The position numbers were made by a program, and so were the translations under genes. From an uncultured Ruminococcus sp. (GTDB lineage: Bacteria > Bacillota > Clostridia > Oscillospirales > Acutalibacteraceae): DNA of 5,236 nt. Shown here piece by piece: positions 1 to 4,930 of the stretch. Within the stretch, counting starts at the first letter, position 1; each line of letters starts with the position of its first letter. The notes under the pieces were generated by a model. The model had not been told where the DNA came from and did no database searches. It saw nothing but the letters and a program-made list of their open reading frames with translations. Location of the stretch: assembly GCA_902773165.1 (NCBI GenBank), contig CACYDO010000341.1, positions 1 to 5,236 on the forward strand, given 5' to 3'.

Positions 1-2
1 AA

Positions 3-131
3 AAGCTTGAAAGAATCATGGCTGAAGTCAAGAATTCTGTTGTCCCGATTCGTCCTGATGACGGTAATACCCCTAGATATGAAAACCACAGAAAGTCTTC
101 ACATCATCACAATAAACGGCATAATCTTTGA
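3..131 (+). CDS. C-terminal end of an unrecognised basic, histidine-rich protein (partial)
   Basis: This reading frame is open from the left edge to a TGA at 129-131 and gives the last 42 residues of a protein whose start lies outside the window. It begins KLERIMAEVKNSVVPIRPDD and ends in a polar, basic tail with the histidine cluster SSHHHNKRHNL. The composition (amphipathic start, then a charged disordered tail with no hydrophobic core) resembles a real C-terminal extension more than random sequence. I do not recognise the family. A second frame is also open from the edge to 186, but it reads as a hydrophobic mix without character, so I prefer this one. No clear terminator follows the stop. 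The call is tentative because only the tail is visible. Confidence 0.4.
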   Translation, partial: KLERIMAEVKNSVVPIRPDDGNTPRYENHRKSSHHHNKRHNL

Positions 132-225
132 TGCTGTTAAGTTGTGGATAGTGTATAGAATATACCAAATTTCAAGTCAGAAATAAATTATACTCACGTT
201 TTTTGAACGAGTAAACAAATTGTTA

Positions 226-254
226 ATGACAATCAGATTTTGATATGATATAAT
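226..254 (+). promoter_or_regulatory. Predicted sigma-70 type promoter of the IS remnant
   Basis: A -35 hexamer ATGACA (226-231, five of six to TTGACA) is followed by a 17-bp spacer and a perfect -10 TATAAT (249-254). The predicted transcription start is near 261, 13 bases before the ATG of the transposase remnant. It is one of the best promoter matches in the window and is probably the original transposase promoter. It now drives a stretch with no intact gene. Confidence 0.6.
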
Positions 255-273
255 CAAATTGGGATGATTTATC

Positions 274-375
274 ATGAAAAAATTGAGTTTAATGGAAGTA
301 TTAGAAGGAATTGAGGACACACGCAGAAGCCGAAGCGTGATATATCCGCTTTCTTGCAAATTGCCACGAAGCTGA
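274..375 (+). pseudogene. ISAs1-family transposase, N-terminal remnant
   Basis: The ORF starting at 274 encodes 33 residues. The first ~27 match what I know of the N-terminus of ISAs1-family (H-repeat-associated) transposases: a short amphipathic start and then the signature IEDTRRSRSVIYPLS, equivalent to the family's DPRR...YPL block that precedes the DDE transposase domain. Family proteins are usually about 350-400 residues, so over 90% is gone, including the whole catalytic domain. Homology stops at about 354, after which the frame runs through unrelated DNA to a TGA at 373-375. The ATG is chosen because it follows the promoter at 226-254 closely; the only Shine-Dalgarno-like sequence is a weak GGGATG. 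It cannot encode an active transposase and marks an old insertion or deletion event. I could not identify terminal inverted repeats. Confidence 0.65.
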
Positions 376-505
376 CTTCCGTGCTTTGTTGGAACGGCAC
401 AGGGAAAGTCTAAAGCTGTTTCTCTATGGTTATGTTCACAATATGGAGGACGCTGAGGAAGTGATGCTGGATACTATACTTCCGAACAATTCGCGCAGAC
501 ATTGA
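341..505 (+). pseudogene. Fragment of a sigma-70 family (ECF-like) RNA polymerase sigma factor
   Basis: In a different frame from the transposase remnant, codons from about 341 read YIRFLANCHEADFRALLERH and then LFLYGYVHNMEDAEEVMLD, up to about 475. This is the start of sigma region 2 (helices that bind core RNA polymerase) of small sigma-70 family factors found in Clostridia. Intact members continue into regions 2.3-2.4 and region 4 and are roughly 160-200 residues long. Here the match ends after LD, followed by ten unrelated residues and a TGA at 503-505. There is no start codon at the left end because the frame is joined to the IS remnant at about 341-356. It is therefore truncated at both ends and cannot work as a sigma factor. 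The family call rests on the LFLYGYVHNMEDAEE block, which I recognise with fair confidence. Confidence 0.6.
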
Positions 506-518
506 TTCCCAAACAATA

Positions 519-561
519 GAGACACTCCCCGAGGCGGATGCTTCGGGGAGTCTCTTTTTTT
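519..561 (+). terminator. Strong rho-independent terminator
   Basis: An 11-bp stem, CTCCCCGAGGC (525-535) with GCTTCGGGGAG (540-550), contains one G-U pair and closes a GGAT loop. It is extended by GAGA/TCTC (519-522 and 551-554) across a two-base bulge. A run of seven T (555-561) follows, so it works on the plus strand. On the minus strand the stem is not followed by a T-run. It would end transcripts from the promoter at 226-254. Confidence 0.85.
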
Positions 562-678
562 GAAAGTGTAGTAAAAGCCGCTCACAAGCCTTATGGAACA
601 TTTTATTTCTTGCCCGTCTTAACTCCTTTATTCTAAAAACACCTCAGATTGTGAGTGTGAGCCCAACAGAGCATATAC
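562..678. other. Spacer with no recognisable gene
   Basis: Between the plus-strand terminator and the minus-strand terminator of the regulator gene I see no ORF with coding character on either strand, no RNA gene and no good promoter. The two terminators face each other across this gap, so it looks like a transcription-free boundary between the decayed left part and the regulator/SLOG pair. Together with the pseudogene stretch it makes 132-711 a region without an intact gene. Confidence 0.5.
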
Positions 679-711
679 AAAAAGCGTTTCGGCCGCACGG
701 GCTGAAACGCT
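679..711 (-). terminator. Rho-independent terminator of the Cro/CI-type regulator
   Basis: Read on the minus strand, GCGTTTCAGCC (710-700) pairs with GGCCGAAACGC (694-684) with one mismatch and a short loop. The next bases are five T (A679-683 on the plus strand). The hairpin begins immediately after the regulator's stop codon (712-714). On the plus strand the stem is not followed by a proper T-run, so the minus direction is favoured. Confidence 0.75.
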
Positions 712-957
712 TCATTGTTCTTTGTATTTGATTATATCAGCAGGCGAGCATTCAAGCACATAGCATATCCGCGCAAGAATATCCAGATCCATTTTCTCAA
801 CTTCGTTGTTGTACCACTTGTTGATAACCTCGAAGCGTGTGTTAGAGACTCTTGCGAGGTAGTTTCGGGTGATCTTTTTGTTGTCCATTATCTCTTTCAG
901 ATGAAGGCTGATCTTGCCGTAATCCTTGATCGCAAATACAGATTTTGAATCCTTCAT
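712..957 (-). CDS. Small Cro/CI (XRE)-family helix-turn-helix regulator
   Basis: This 81-residue protein is essentially a single DNA-binding domain of the Cro/CI type (HTH_26-like). Residues ~14-30 form helix 1 (YGKISLHLKEIMDNKKI). Residues ~31-50 hold the helix-turn-helix (TRNYLARVSNTRFEVINKWY), and the rest is the usual closing helices, with LDILARICYVLECSPADIIKY near the end. There is no effector or dimerisation domain, as is normal for this family. The start is supported by AGAGGAAG about 7 bases upstream of the ATG on the minus strand. It is transcribed away from the SLOG gene, and the ~100-bp gap carries a direct repeat that overlaps its likely promoter, so it probably represses itself and perhaps the SLOG gene. 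Its targets cannot be known from sequence. Similar small regulators occur both in mobile elements and as ordinary chromosomal genes. Confidence 0.85.
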   Translation of the reverse strand: MKDSKSVFAIKDYGKISLHLKEIMDNKKITRNYLARVSNTRFEVINKWYNNEVEKMDLDILARICYVLECSPADIIKYKEQ

Positions 958-978
958 TATATCACTTCCTCTGGTTTT

Positions 979-1007
979 ATTCTATATTGATTGTTACCGC
1001 TTGACTA
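979..1007 (-). promoter_or_regulatory. Predicted promoter of the Cro/CI-type regulator
   Basis: On the minus strand a -35 TAGTCA (1007-1002, four of six) is separated by 17 bp from a -10 TAGAAT (984-979, five of six). The predicted start of transcription is roughly 10-15 bases upstream of the regulator's Shine-Dalgarno sequence. The spacer contains one copy of the direct repeat described at 985-1026, a typical position for a repressor site. Confidence 0.4.
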
Positions 1008-1026
1008 TATACATATTCAATGTTAC
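985..1026. repeat. 13-bp direct repeat, possible operator pair
   Basis: TATTGATTGTTAC (985-997) and TATTCAATGTTAC (1014-1026) match at 11 of 13 positions, start to start 29 bp, close to three turns of the helix. Both lie in the gap between the divergent regulator and SLOG genes. The first copy fills the spacer of the regulator's predicted promoter. The second lies just downstream of TTGACT (1001-1006), a possible -35 for the SLOG gene, although no good -10 is seen for that gene. Position and spacing suggest binding sites for the adjacent Cro/CI protein; this is inferred. Confidence 0.45.
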
Positions 1027-1059
1027 TTTCTATATAGTGAAAATCAGGGGGGCGAGGAA

Positions 1060-1542
1060 ATGGATATTTACACAGTAAGTTTTTTCGGGCACAGATATAT
1101 CGAGCAGGGTGCGTTGATCGAGGAACGCCTTGACACGATGCTGCACGATCTGATAACCCAAAAGGAATATGTTGAGTTTCTGATCGGGTGTGATGGAGAG
1201 TTCGATCTGTTGGCGACCTCTACTATCAAAAGAGCGATCCGCAAGTATAGCTGCGGCAACGCCCGCCTTGTGCTTGTGCTGCCATATATGCGAGCTGAAT
1301 ATCGTGATAACGAGAAAAGCTATCTTGACTATTACGATGAGGTTGAGATTTGTGAGGAGGCTGCTAATGCGTACTACAAATCAGCGATTCAGGTGAGGAA
1401 TCGGAGTATGGTAGACCGCTCCGATCTTGTAGTGTGCTGCATTCATCATAAACGAGGAGGTGCGTATAAGACGGTGCGGTATGCGCAGAGGCAGGGGAAA
1501 GAGGTTGTTGATGTGTTTGAGGAGATTGAGAAAGATCAATAA
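1060..1542 (+). CDS. SLOG-family (DUF1273/YpsA-like) predicted nucleotide-binding protein
   Basis: This 160-residue protein has the marks of a SLOG Rossmann-like fold, related to DprA, LOG and YpsA. They are an N-terminal strand ending in FFGHR (residues 8-12), the glycine/acidic block IGCDGEFDLLA (42-52), the strand LVLVLPY (70-76), RNRSMVDRSDLVVC (113-126, the usual place where these proteins flag a bound ligand), and a C-terminal GGAYKTVRYAQRQGKEV (133-149). SLOG proteins are thought to bind nucleotides or nucleotide-derived ligands, and no reaction has been established for this subgroup as far as I know. No signal peptide or membrane segment is seen, so it is cytoplasmic. An upstream in-frame ATG at 991 is rejected because it would lie inside the promoter/repeat region. 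The ATG at 1060 follows AGGGGGG (1046-1052) and GAGGAA (1054-1059). It is divergent from the small regulator and likely co-controlled with it. No clear terminator follows. Confidence 0.8.
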   Translation: MDIYTVSFFGHRYIEQGALIEERLDTMLHDLITQKEYVEFLIGCDGEFDLLATSTIKRAIRKYSCGNARLVLVLPYMRAEYRDNEKSYLDYYDEVEICEEAANAYYKSAIQVRNRSMVDRSDLVVCCIHHKRGGAYKTVRYAQRQGKEVVDVFEEIEKDQ

Positions 1543-1615
1543 CAAATATAGAATTCTAATGGTTTTGAAGTACTATTCTTATACTAAAAAAATTGATGTA
1601 TGCACTGCAATTTTG

Positions 1616-1644
1616 TTGACTTTATGGTAACAATTTACCATAAT
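1616..1644 (+). promoter_or_regulatory. Predicted promoter upstream of the MazG-like remnant and cas operon
   Basis: A -35 TTGACT (1616-1621, five of six) and a -10 CATAAT (1639-1644, five of six) are separated by exactly 17 bp. Transcription would begin near 1651. The first ORF met is the truncated MazG-like one (1700), then cas3 (2003). I see no hairpin terminator in between, and no comparably good promoter directly before cas3, so this may be the cas operon promoter with a ~350-base leader. The spacer and -10 are covered by a perfect palindrome, implying repression. Confidence 0.55.
1622..1643. promoter_or_regulatory. Perfect palindromic operator-like site
   Basis: The arms TTATGGTAA (1622-1630) and TTACCATAA (1635-1643) are exact reverse complements around the 4-base centre CAAT. 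The site sits directly after the -35 and covers the whole spacer plus most of the -10 of the promoter at 1616-1644, the classic place for a dimeric repressor. It has no T-run and is AT-rich, so it is not a terminator. The right-of-centre 9-mer GGTAACAAT (1626-1634) also occurs on the minus strand at 998-990, within the first direct repeat near the Cro/CI gene. The cognate protein is unknown. Confidence 0.55.
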
Positions 1645-1699
1645 AATGCTATATAGAATATCAAACCCATTGGAGTGGTTTAATCCTATGAGGTGCCCC

Positions 1700-1876
1700 A
1701 TGAACAAAACCTACAACAAACTCGTCCGCGACAAGATACCCGAGAGAATTGAGTCTTCGGGAAAAGAGTGTACGACGGAGATCTTGTCGGACGAAGAATA
1801 CCTGAAAATGCGGAGCTACATAAAGCAAATCGAGTCATGCGTGACAAGGTCGAGGAGCTTGATTGGCTTCAGGTGA
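1700..1876 (+). pseudogene. Truncated MazG-like nucleotide pyrophosphohydrolase
   Basis: From the ATG at 1700 (preceded by GAGGTG, 1690-1695) the first 37 residues read like the N-terminus of small all-alpha pyrophosphohydrolases of the MazG / phosphoribosyl-ATP-pyrophosphohydrolase-like group: YNKLVRDKIPERIESSGKEC, then a block containing EILSDEEYLK. Family members are about 100-110 residues and carry acidic ExxE...ExxD helices that bind metal and hydrolyse NTPs to NMPs. These helices are missing: after LKM the frame continues with 21 unrelated residues to TGA at 1874-1876. The product would lack the active site, so this is a decayed gene or fusion scar. It lies between the palindrome-controlled promoter and cas3, apparently in the same transcript. 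An earlier in-frame ATG at 1646 overlaps the promoter and has no ribosome binding site. Confidence 0.65.
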
Positions 1877-1947
1877 TGAAGCTTAAAGGAATTTTGCTAT
1901 GTTTTGAGTATAGCTACTGTGCCATCAAGCGTAGCGGAACTTTGTGA
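1801..1947 (+). pseudogene. Frame-shifted remnant following the MazG-like fragment
   Basis: In a second plus-strand frame, codons from about 1801 to the TGA at 1945-1947 give a sensible-looking helical stretch, ENAELHKANRVMRDKVEELD, followed by a hydrophobic segment with LLCFEYSYCAIKRSG. It has no start codon of its own at the left end and is fused out of frame to the MazG-like N-terminus. The heptad-like leucine/valine spacing suggests the coiled-coil end of some other protein rather than the lost half of the pyrophosphohydrolase. I do not recognise the family. This may be chance; low confidence. Confidence 0.25.
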
Positions 1948-2002
1948 TTAAACCTAAGTAATTTGGATTCTATTTGATTGATAGATATTTGGAGGACTTC
2001 AG
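1877..2002. other. Leader between the MazG-like remnant and cas3
   Basis: Apart from the out-of-frame remnant ending at 1947, this stretch holds only the cas3 ribosome binding site GGAGGA (1991-1996). I found no hairpin followed by a T-run and no convincing promoter. TTGTGA at 1942-1947 has no good -10 at the right distance. The simplest reading is that transcription enters from the promoter at 1616-1644. Confidence 0.4.
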
Positions 2003-4189
2003 ATGAGTAAGATCGCACATAAAAATGAGAGTAGGGAATCAGTTCAGACTATTCGTGAGCACAGTATTGCAACAGCCGATCTTGCAAGCAGCTTTTCAAT
2101 ACCCGAACTTCGCCAGATCATTTATAATATATCGCTTCTTCACGATATCGGAAAATATCAGCCTTCATTTCAGGAGAGAATTGGCGGAAAAAATATACGT
2201 GTCGACCATTCGACGTGCGGAGCGGTAGAAGCAAGAAAACTTTTCGGAAATCGTCCAGGTTCGCTTATTGCTCAATATTGCATAGCGGGACATCATTCGG
2301 GAATACCGAACGGAGGAACGCCAGCCGACACAAAGGACGATACCTCTCTTTACGGAAGGTTAAAAAGAGAGAACGAACTTGAAGATTACTCAGATTATAA
2401 AACAGATATCACAGTTGAACAGATTGACGAAAAGGCAGTTAAAGAGTATATGCTGAAAGTAGTTGTCGATTCCGAAGGCTTGCTTGAAGTTTTTGCTTTC
2501 ACAACCCGGTACTGTTTTTCTTGTCTGACCGATGCGGATTCGCTCGACACCGCCAGATTTTGCACCGATAGGGAAGATATAGAGCTGACATCAAATTTTG
2601 ACGAATGCCTGGAAAAACTTGATGCAAAGCTAGATTCATTCAAACCCCAAACAGAGCTTCAAAAAGCTCGTGCACTTGTTCAGAAACAGGTGTACCGAAA
2701 GGTTAATGAAAGTTCGGAAGTATATCTAATGAATATGCCTACAGGCAGCGGAAAAACGCTTTGCAGTATGAAATTCGCATTAACAAGAGCACTGGAAACA
2801 AGTAAACGACGTATAATTTATGTGATACCTTACAACAGCATTATAGATCAGACTGTGTCGGTATTTGAGGATATCTTCGGAGAAAGCGCAGGAATACTGC
2901 GTCATCAATCTTCTTTTTGTATCGATGATACCGACTATGACGAAGATTATAAAACTCTTGTAAAAAACGTATCGGAAAATTGGAACGCGCAAATCATTAT
3001 AACAACATCGGTTCAGTTCTTTGAATCAGTCTATGCAAACAAACGCAGCAAGCTGAGAAAACTTCACAATATGGCGGATAGTATTATTATTTTTGACGAA
3101 GCACATATGATGCCGACAGAGTATTTGCAGCCGTGTTTGAGAGCCGTATCGCTTATAACAAAACTGCTGAGCAGTGAGGCCGTATTTCTTACAGCGACTA
3201 TGCCCGATTTTGAAAAGCTGATAAGCCGATATTCTATTAAAGATACCAGAATTACGGAGCTTGTGGAGGATAAGTCGCAGTTCGGTTTGTTTAGAAAGGG
3301 CGATTTTGTGAATATCGGTGAAGTAACGGAAGAAAGGCTTATTTGTGATGCTGCTTCAAAGTCTGCCTCACTGATAGTGGTAAACAAGCGATCTGACGCT
3401 TCAAAACTTTACGATCTTGCTCCCGGTGACGCGGGCAGCAAGTATCATCTCTCAACATATATGACAGCATTTGACAGAAAGCGTGTGATAGATGAGATAA
3501 AACAGAAACTCGACGCTCTTTACAGAGATTATCCAGATGGTGTAAATGTTCCGGAAAACAGGCGGATCATTGTTGTTTCAACATCGCTCATAGAGGCGGG
3601 AGTCGATCTTGACTTCTTTGCTGTTTACAGAGAGTTGTCGGGACTTGACAGTATACTCCAGGCAGGCGGCCGCTGCAACAGAGAGGGCAAGCGTAAAAAT
3701 GCCTCTATCTATATCTTTAATTTTGGCACTACGTCCAATAGGCATGATGTGAACACCGCAAAAGCACTGCTTGAAAAATATGAGGATATTTCTTCGCCGG
3801 AATGTATTGAGGAGTACTACGATAAGTTGTATAGTTTTAATGACGATATGATTCGCATGAGATCAATAGCAAAAGATGTTACAAAGCCTCAGTCGCTTCC
3901 GTTTGCTGATTATGCGAGAGATTTTCGTATGATAGAAAGCAATACAGTTTCTGTCGCTGTAGAGTGTGATGAAGAAAGCACGTTTCTTATTTCGCAGCTA
4001 AAAGAAACAGGCTTTACAAATCACAGAAAGCTGCAAAAATACACATTTACCATTTATGAATATGAACTAAAAAAGCTCATTGAAGCAGGTACGGTAAAGC
4101 AGTATGGCGGTGTGTGGTGTTTGATCAATCACAATAGTTACAGTGCTGAAAAGGGCGTTTCATTCGAAGCGCATGATTTTTACATATAA
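2003..4189 (+). CDS. cas3: Cas3 helicase-nuclease, type I-C CRISPR-Cas
   Basis: This 728-residue protein is recruited by the crRNA-guided Cascade complex to nick, unwind and degrade target DNA. Its N-terminal HD nuclease domain (~1-200) shows all expected metal ligands: H20 (REH), H47-D48 (LLHDIGK), H69 (VDHSTCG), H97-H98 (GHHSG) and D178 (TDAD). The superfamily 2 helicase follows: Walker A PTGSGKT (246-252), DEAH box (365-368), motif III TAT (397-399), motif V around STSLIEAGVDLDF (526-538) and motif VI QAGGRCNRE (553-561) with the arginine finger region. The C-terminal ~110 residues form the usual accessory domain. Length is normal for the I-C HD-helicase fusion. The ATG at 2003 follows GGAGGA (1991-1996) at 6 bases. 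The gene is first in the cas operon, and cas5c begins 12 bases after it. No key residue is missing, so it should be active. The subtype call rests on the adjacent cas5c and cas8c. Confidence 0.95.
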   Translation: MSKIAHKNESRESVQTIREHSIATADLASSFSIPELRQIIYNISLLHDIGKYQPSFQERIGGKNIRVDHSTCGAVEARKLFGNRPGSLIAQYCIAGHHSGIPNGGTPADTKDDTSLYGRLKRENELEDYSDYKTDITVEQIDEKAVKEYMLKVVVDSEGLLEVFAFTTRYCFSCLTDADSLDTARFCTDREDIELTSNFDECLEKLDAKLDSFKPQTELQKARALVQKQVYRKVNESSEVYLMNMPTGSGKTLCSMKFALTRALETSKRRIIYVIPYNSIIDQTVSVFEDIFGESAGILRHQSSFCIDDTDYDEDYKTLVKNVSENWNAQIIITTSVQFFESVYANKRSKLRKLHNMADSIIIFDEAHMMPTEYLQPCLRAVSLITKLLSSEAVFLTATMPDFEKLISRYSIKDTRITELVEDKSQFGLFRKGDFVNIGEVTEERLICDAASKSASLIVVNKRSDASKLYDLAPGDAGSKYHLSTYMTAFDRKRVIDEIKQKLDALYRDYPDGVNVPENRRIIVVSTSLIEAGVDLDFFAVYRELSGLDSILQAGGRCNREGKRKNASIYIFNFGTTSNRHDVNTAKALLEKYEDISSPECIEEYYDKLYSFNDDMIRMRSIAKDVTKPQSLPFADYARDFRMIESNTVSVAVECDEESTFLISQLKETGFTNHRKLQKYTFTIYEYELKKLIEAGTVKQYGGVWCLINHNSYSAEKGVSFEAHDFYI

Positions 4190-4196
4190 AGGAGGA
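4188..4196 (+). promoter_or_regulatory. Strong ribosome binding site of cas5c, overlapping the cas3 stop
   Basis: AAAGGAGGA shares its first two bases with the cas3 TAA (4187-4189) and ends 5 bases before the cas5c ATG (4202). This is a near-perfect Shine-Dalgarno, strong enough for high cas5c expression independent of coupling, and it fixes the cas5c start. Confidence 0.8.
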
Positions 4197-4201
4197 ATTA
4201 C

Positions 4202-4930
4202 ATGAGCAGAGGATTTAAGATCATAGTGCAGGGAGATTATGCGCTTTTTACTCGTCCTGAAATGAAGCTTGAAAGAGTAAGCTACGACGTGCCGCCGCCC
4301 GGCGCGCTTGAAGGCTTGTTAAAGAGCATCTATTGGAAGCCTGCGATACGCTACGAAATAGATAAAATAATCGTGTTTAATCCAATCAATTTTACTAGTG
4401 TACGCCGCAACGAAGTCAAGGATAAGATATCTTTGCAAAGTATGACAGGGCGGATGAACGGCAAGGGAGGCGACCCATGCGTTTATACATCGGAAGACAG
4501 AACGCAGCGTGCGTCTATGATACTTAAAGATGTATGCTATGGTATCGAATTTCATTTCAACATGACGGGTCTCAAAAGCACGCATGACGATGAAGATGAG
4601 AAAAAGCATTACAACATTATCAAGCGGAGATTGGAGAAAGGTCAGTGTTTCAGAACGCCATGTTTTGGTTGCTCGGAATTTCCTGTGAGGAAAATAGAGC
4701 TTGTAGAAGAATTTGATCTCGGCATGATAAGCCCGGAGATACTTTCGGTGGGTGATGTCGATCTCGGATTTATGAGCTATAAAGTCGAGTTTGAGGATAA
4801 AGGCATACCGATCAATAACGATTGGGAGCACCCTGTATTCTTGGACAAAGCAACCACAAAATATTACAGACCTCACATGATATGCGGCGTGATAGATGTT
4901 CGAAAATACAGGGAGATGATGAAATGCTGA
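4202..4930 (+). CDS. cas5c: Cas5c (Cas5d), crRNA-processing endoribonuclease of type I-C
   Basis: In type I-C systems, which lack Cas6, this 242-residue RAMP-fold protein cuts the pre-crRNA within the repeat and stays on the 5' handle of the crRNA as part of Cascade. Family hallmarks visible: an N-terminal ferredoxin-like strand (FKIIVQGDYALFTRPE, 5-20), SYDVPPPGALEGLLKSIYW (27-45), PINFTSVRRNE (61-71), and HYNIIKRRLEKGQCFRTPCF (136-155) leading to GCSEFPVRKI. In the characterised Bacillus halodurans protein the catalytic residues are Y46, K116 and H117; the likely equivalents here are Y44 (in IYW) and K135-H136 (in EKKH), so activity looks preserved. This alignment is by eye. The start is set by the strong ribosome binding site at 4188-4196. 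The end overlaps the cas8c start by 7 bases. Confidence 0.93.
   Translation: MSRGFKIIVQGDYALFTRPEMKLERVSYDVPPPGALEGLLKSIYWKPAIRYEIDKIIVFNPINFTSVRRNEVKDKISLQSMTGRMNGKGGDPCVYTSEDRTQRASMILKDVCYGIEFHFNMTGLKSTHDDEDEKKHYNIIKRRLEKGQCFRTPCFGCSEFPVRKIELVEEFDLGMISPEILSVGDVDLGFMSYKVEFEDKGIPINNDWEHPVFLDKATTKYYRPHMICGVIDVRKYREMMKC

Noticed and set aside
410..601. Minus-strand ORF of 63 codons across the sigma fragment and terminator
   Set aside because: It reads through the terminator hairpin and is antisense to the recognisable sigma-factor block; no ribosome binding site or family.
579..662. Inverted GCTCACAA / TTGTGAG pieces about 60-70 bases apart
   Set aside because: Short arms with a long gap and no T-run or neighbouring element; likely chance.
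715..948. Plus-strand ORF of 77 codons opposite the Cro/CI-type gene
   Set aside because: It is the antisense shadow of a clear helix-turn-helix protein and has no domain of its own.
991..1059. Longer start for the SLOG protein at ATG 991
   Set aside because: The extra 23 residues do not resemble the family, and the segment holds the direct repeat and likely promoter elements. ATG 1060 has the ribosome binding site and the normal family start before FFGHR.
1549..1558. 10-bp palindrome TAGAATTCTA after the SLOG gene
   Set aside because: It is short, AT-rich, not placed over a promoter and not followed by a T-run, so neither operator nor terminator can be argued.
3064..3387. Minus-strand ORF of 107 codons inside cas3
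   Set aside because: It is antisense to the helicase core with its clear DEAH and TAT motifs; serine/leucine-rich, no ribosome binding site, no family.
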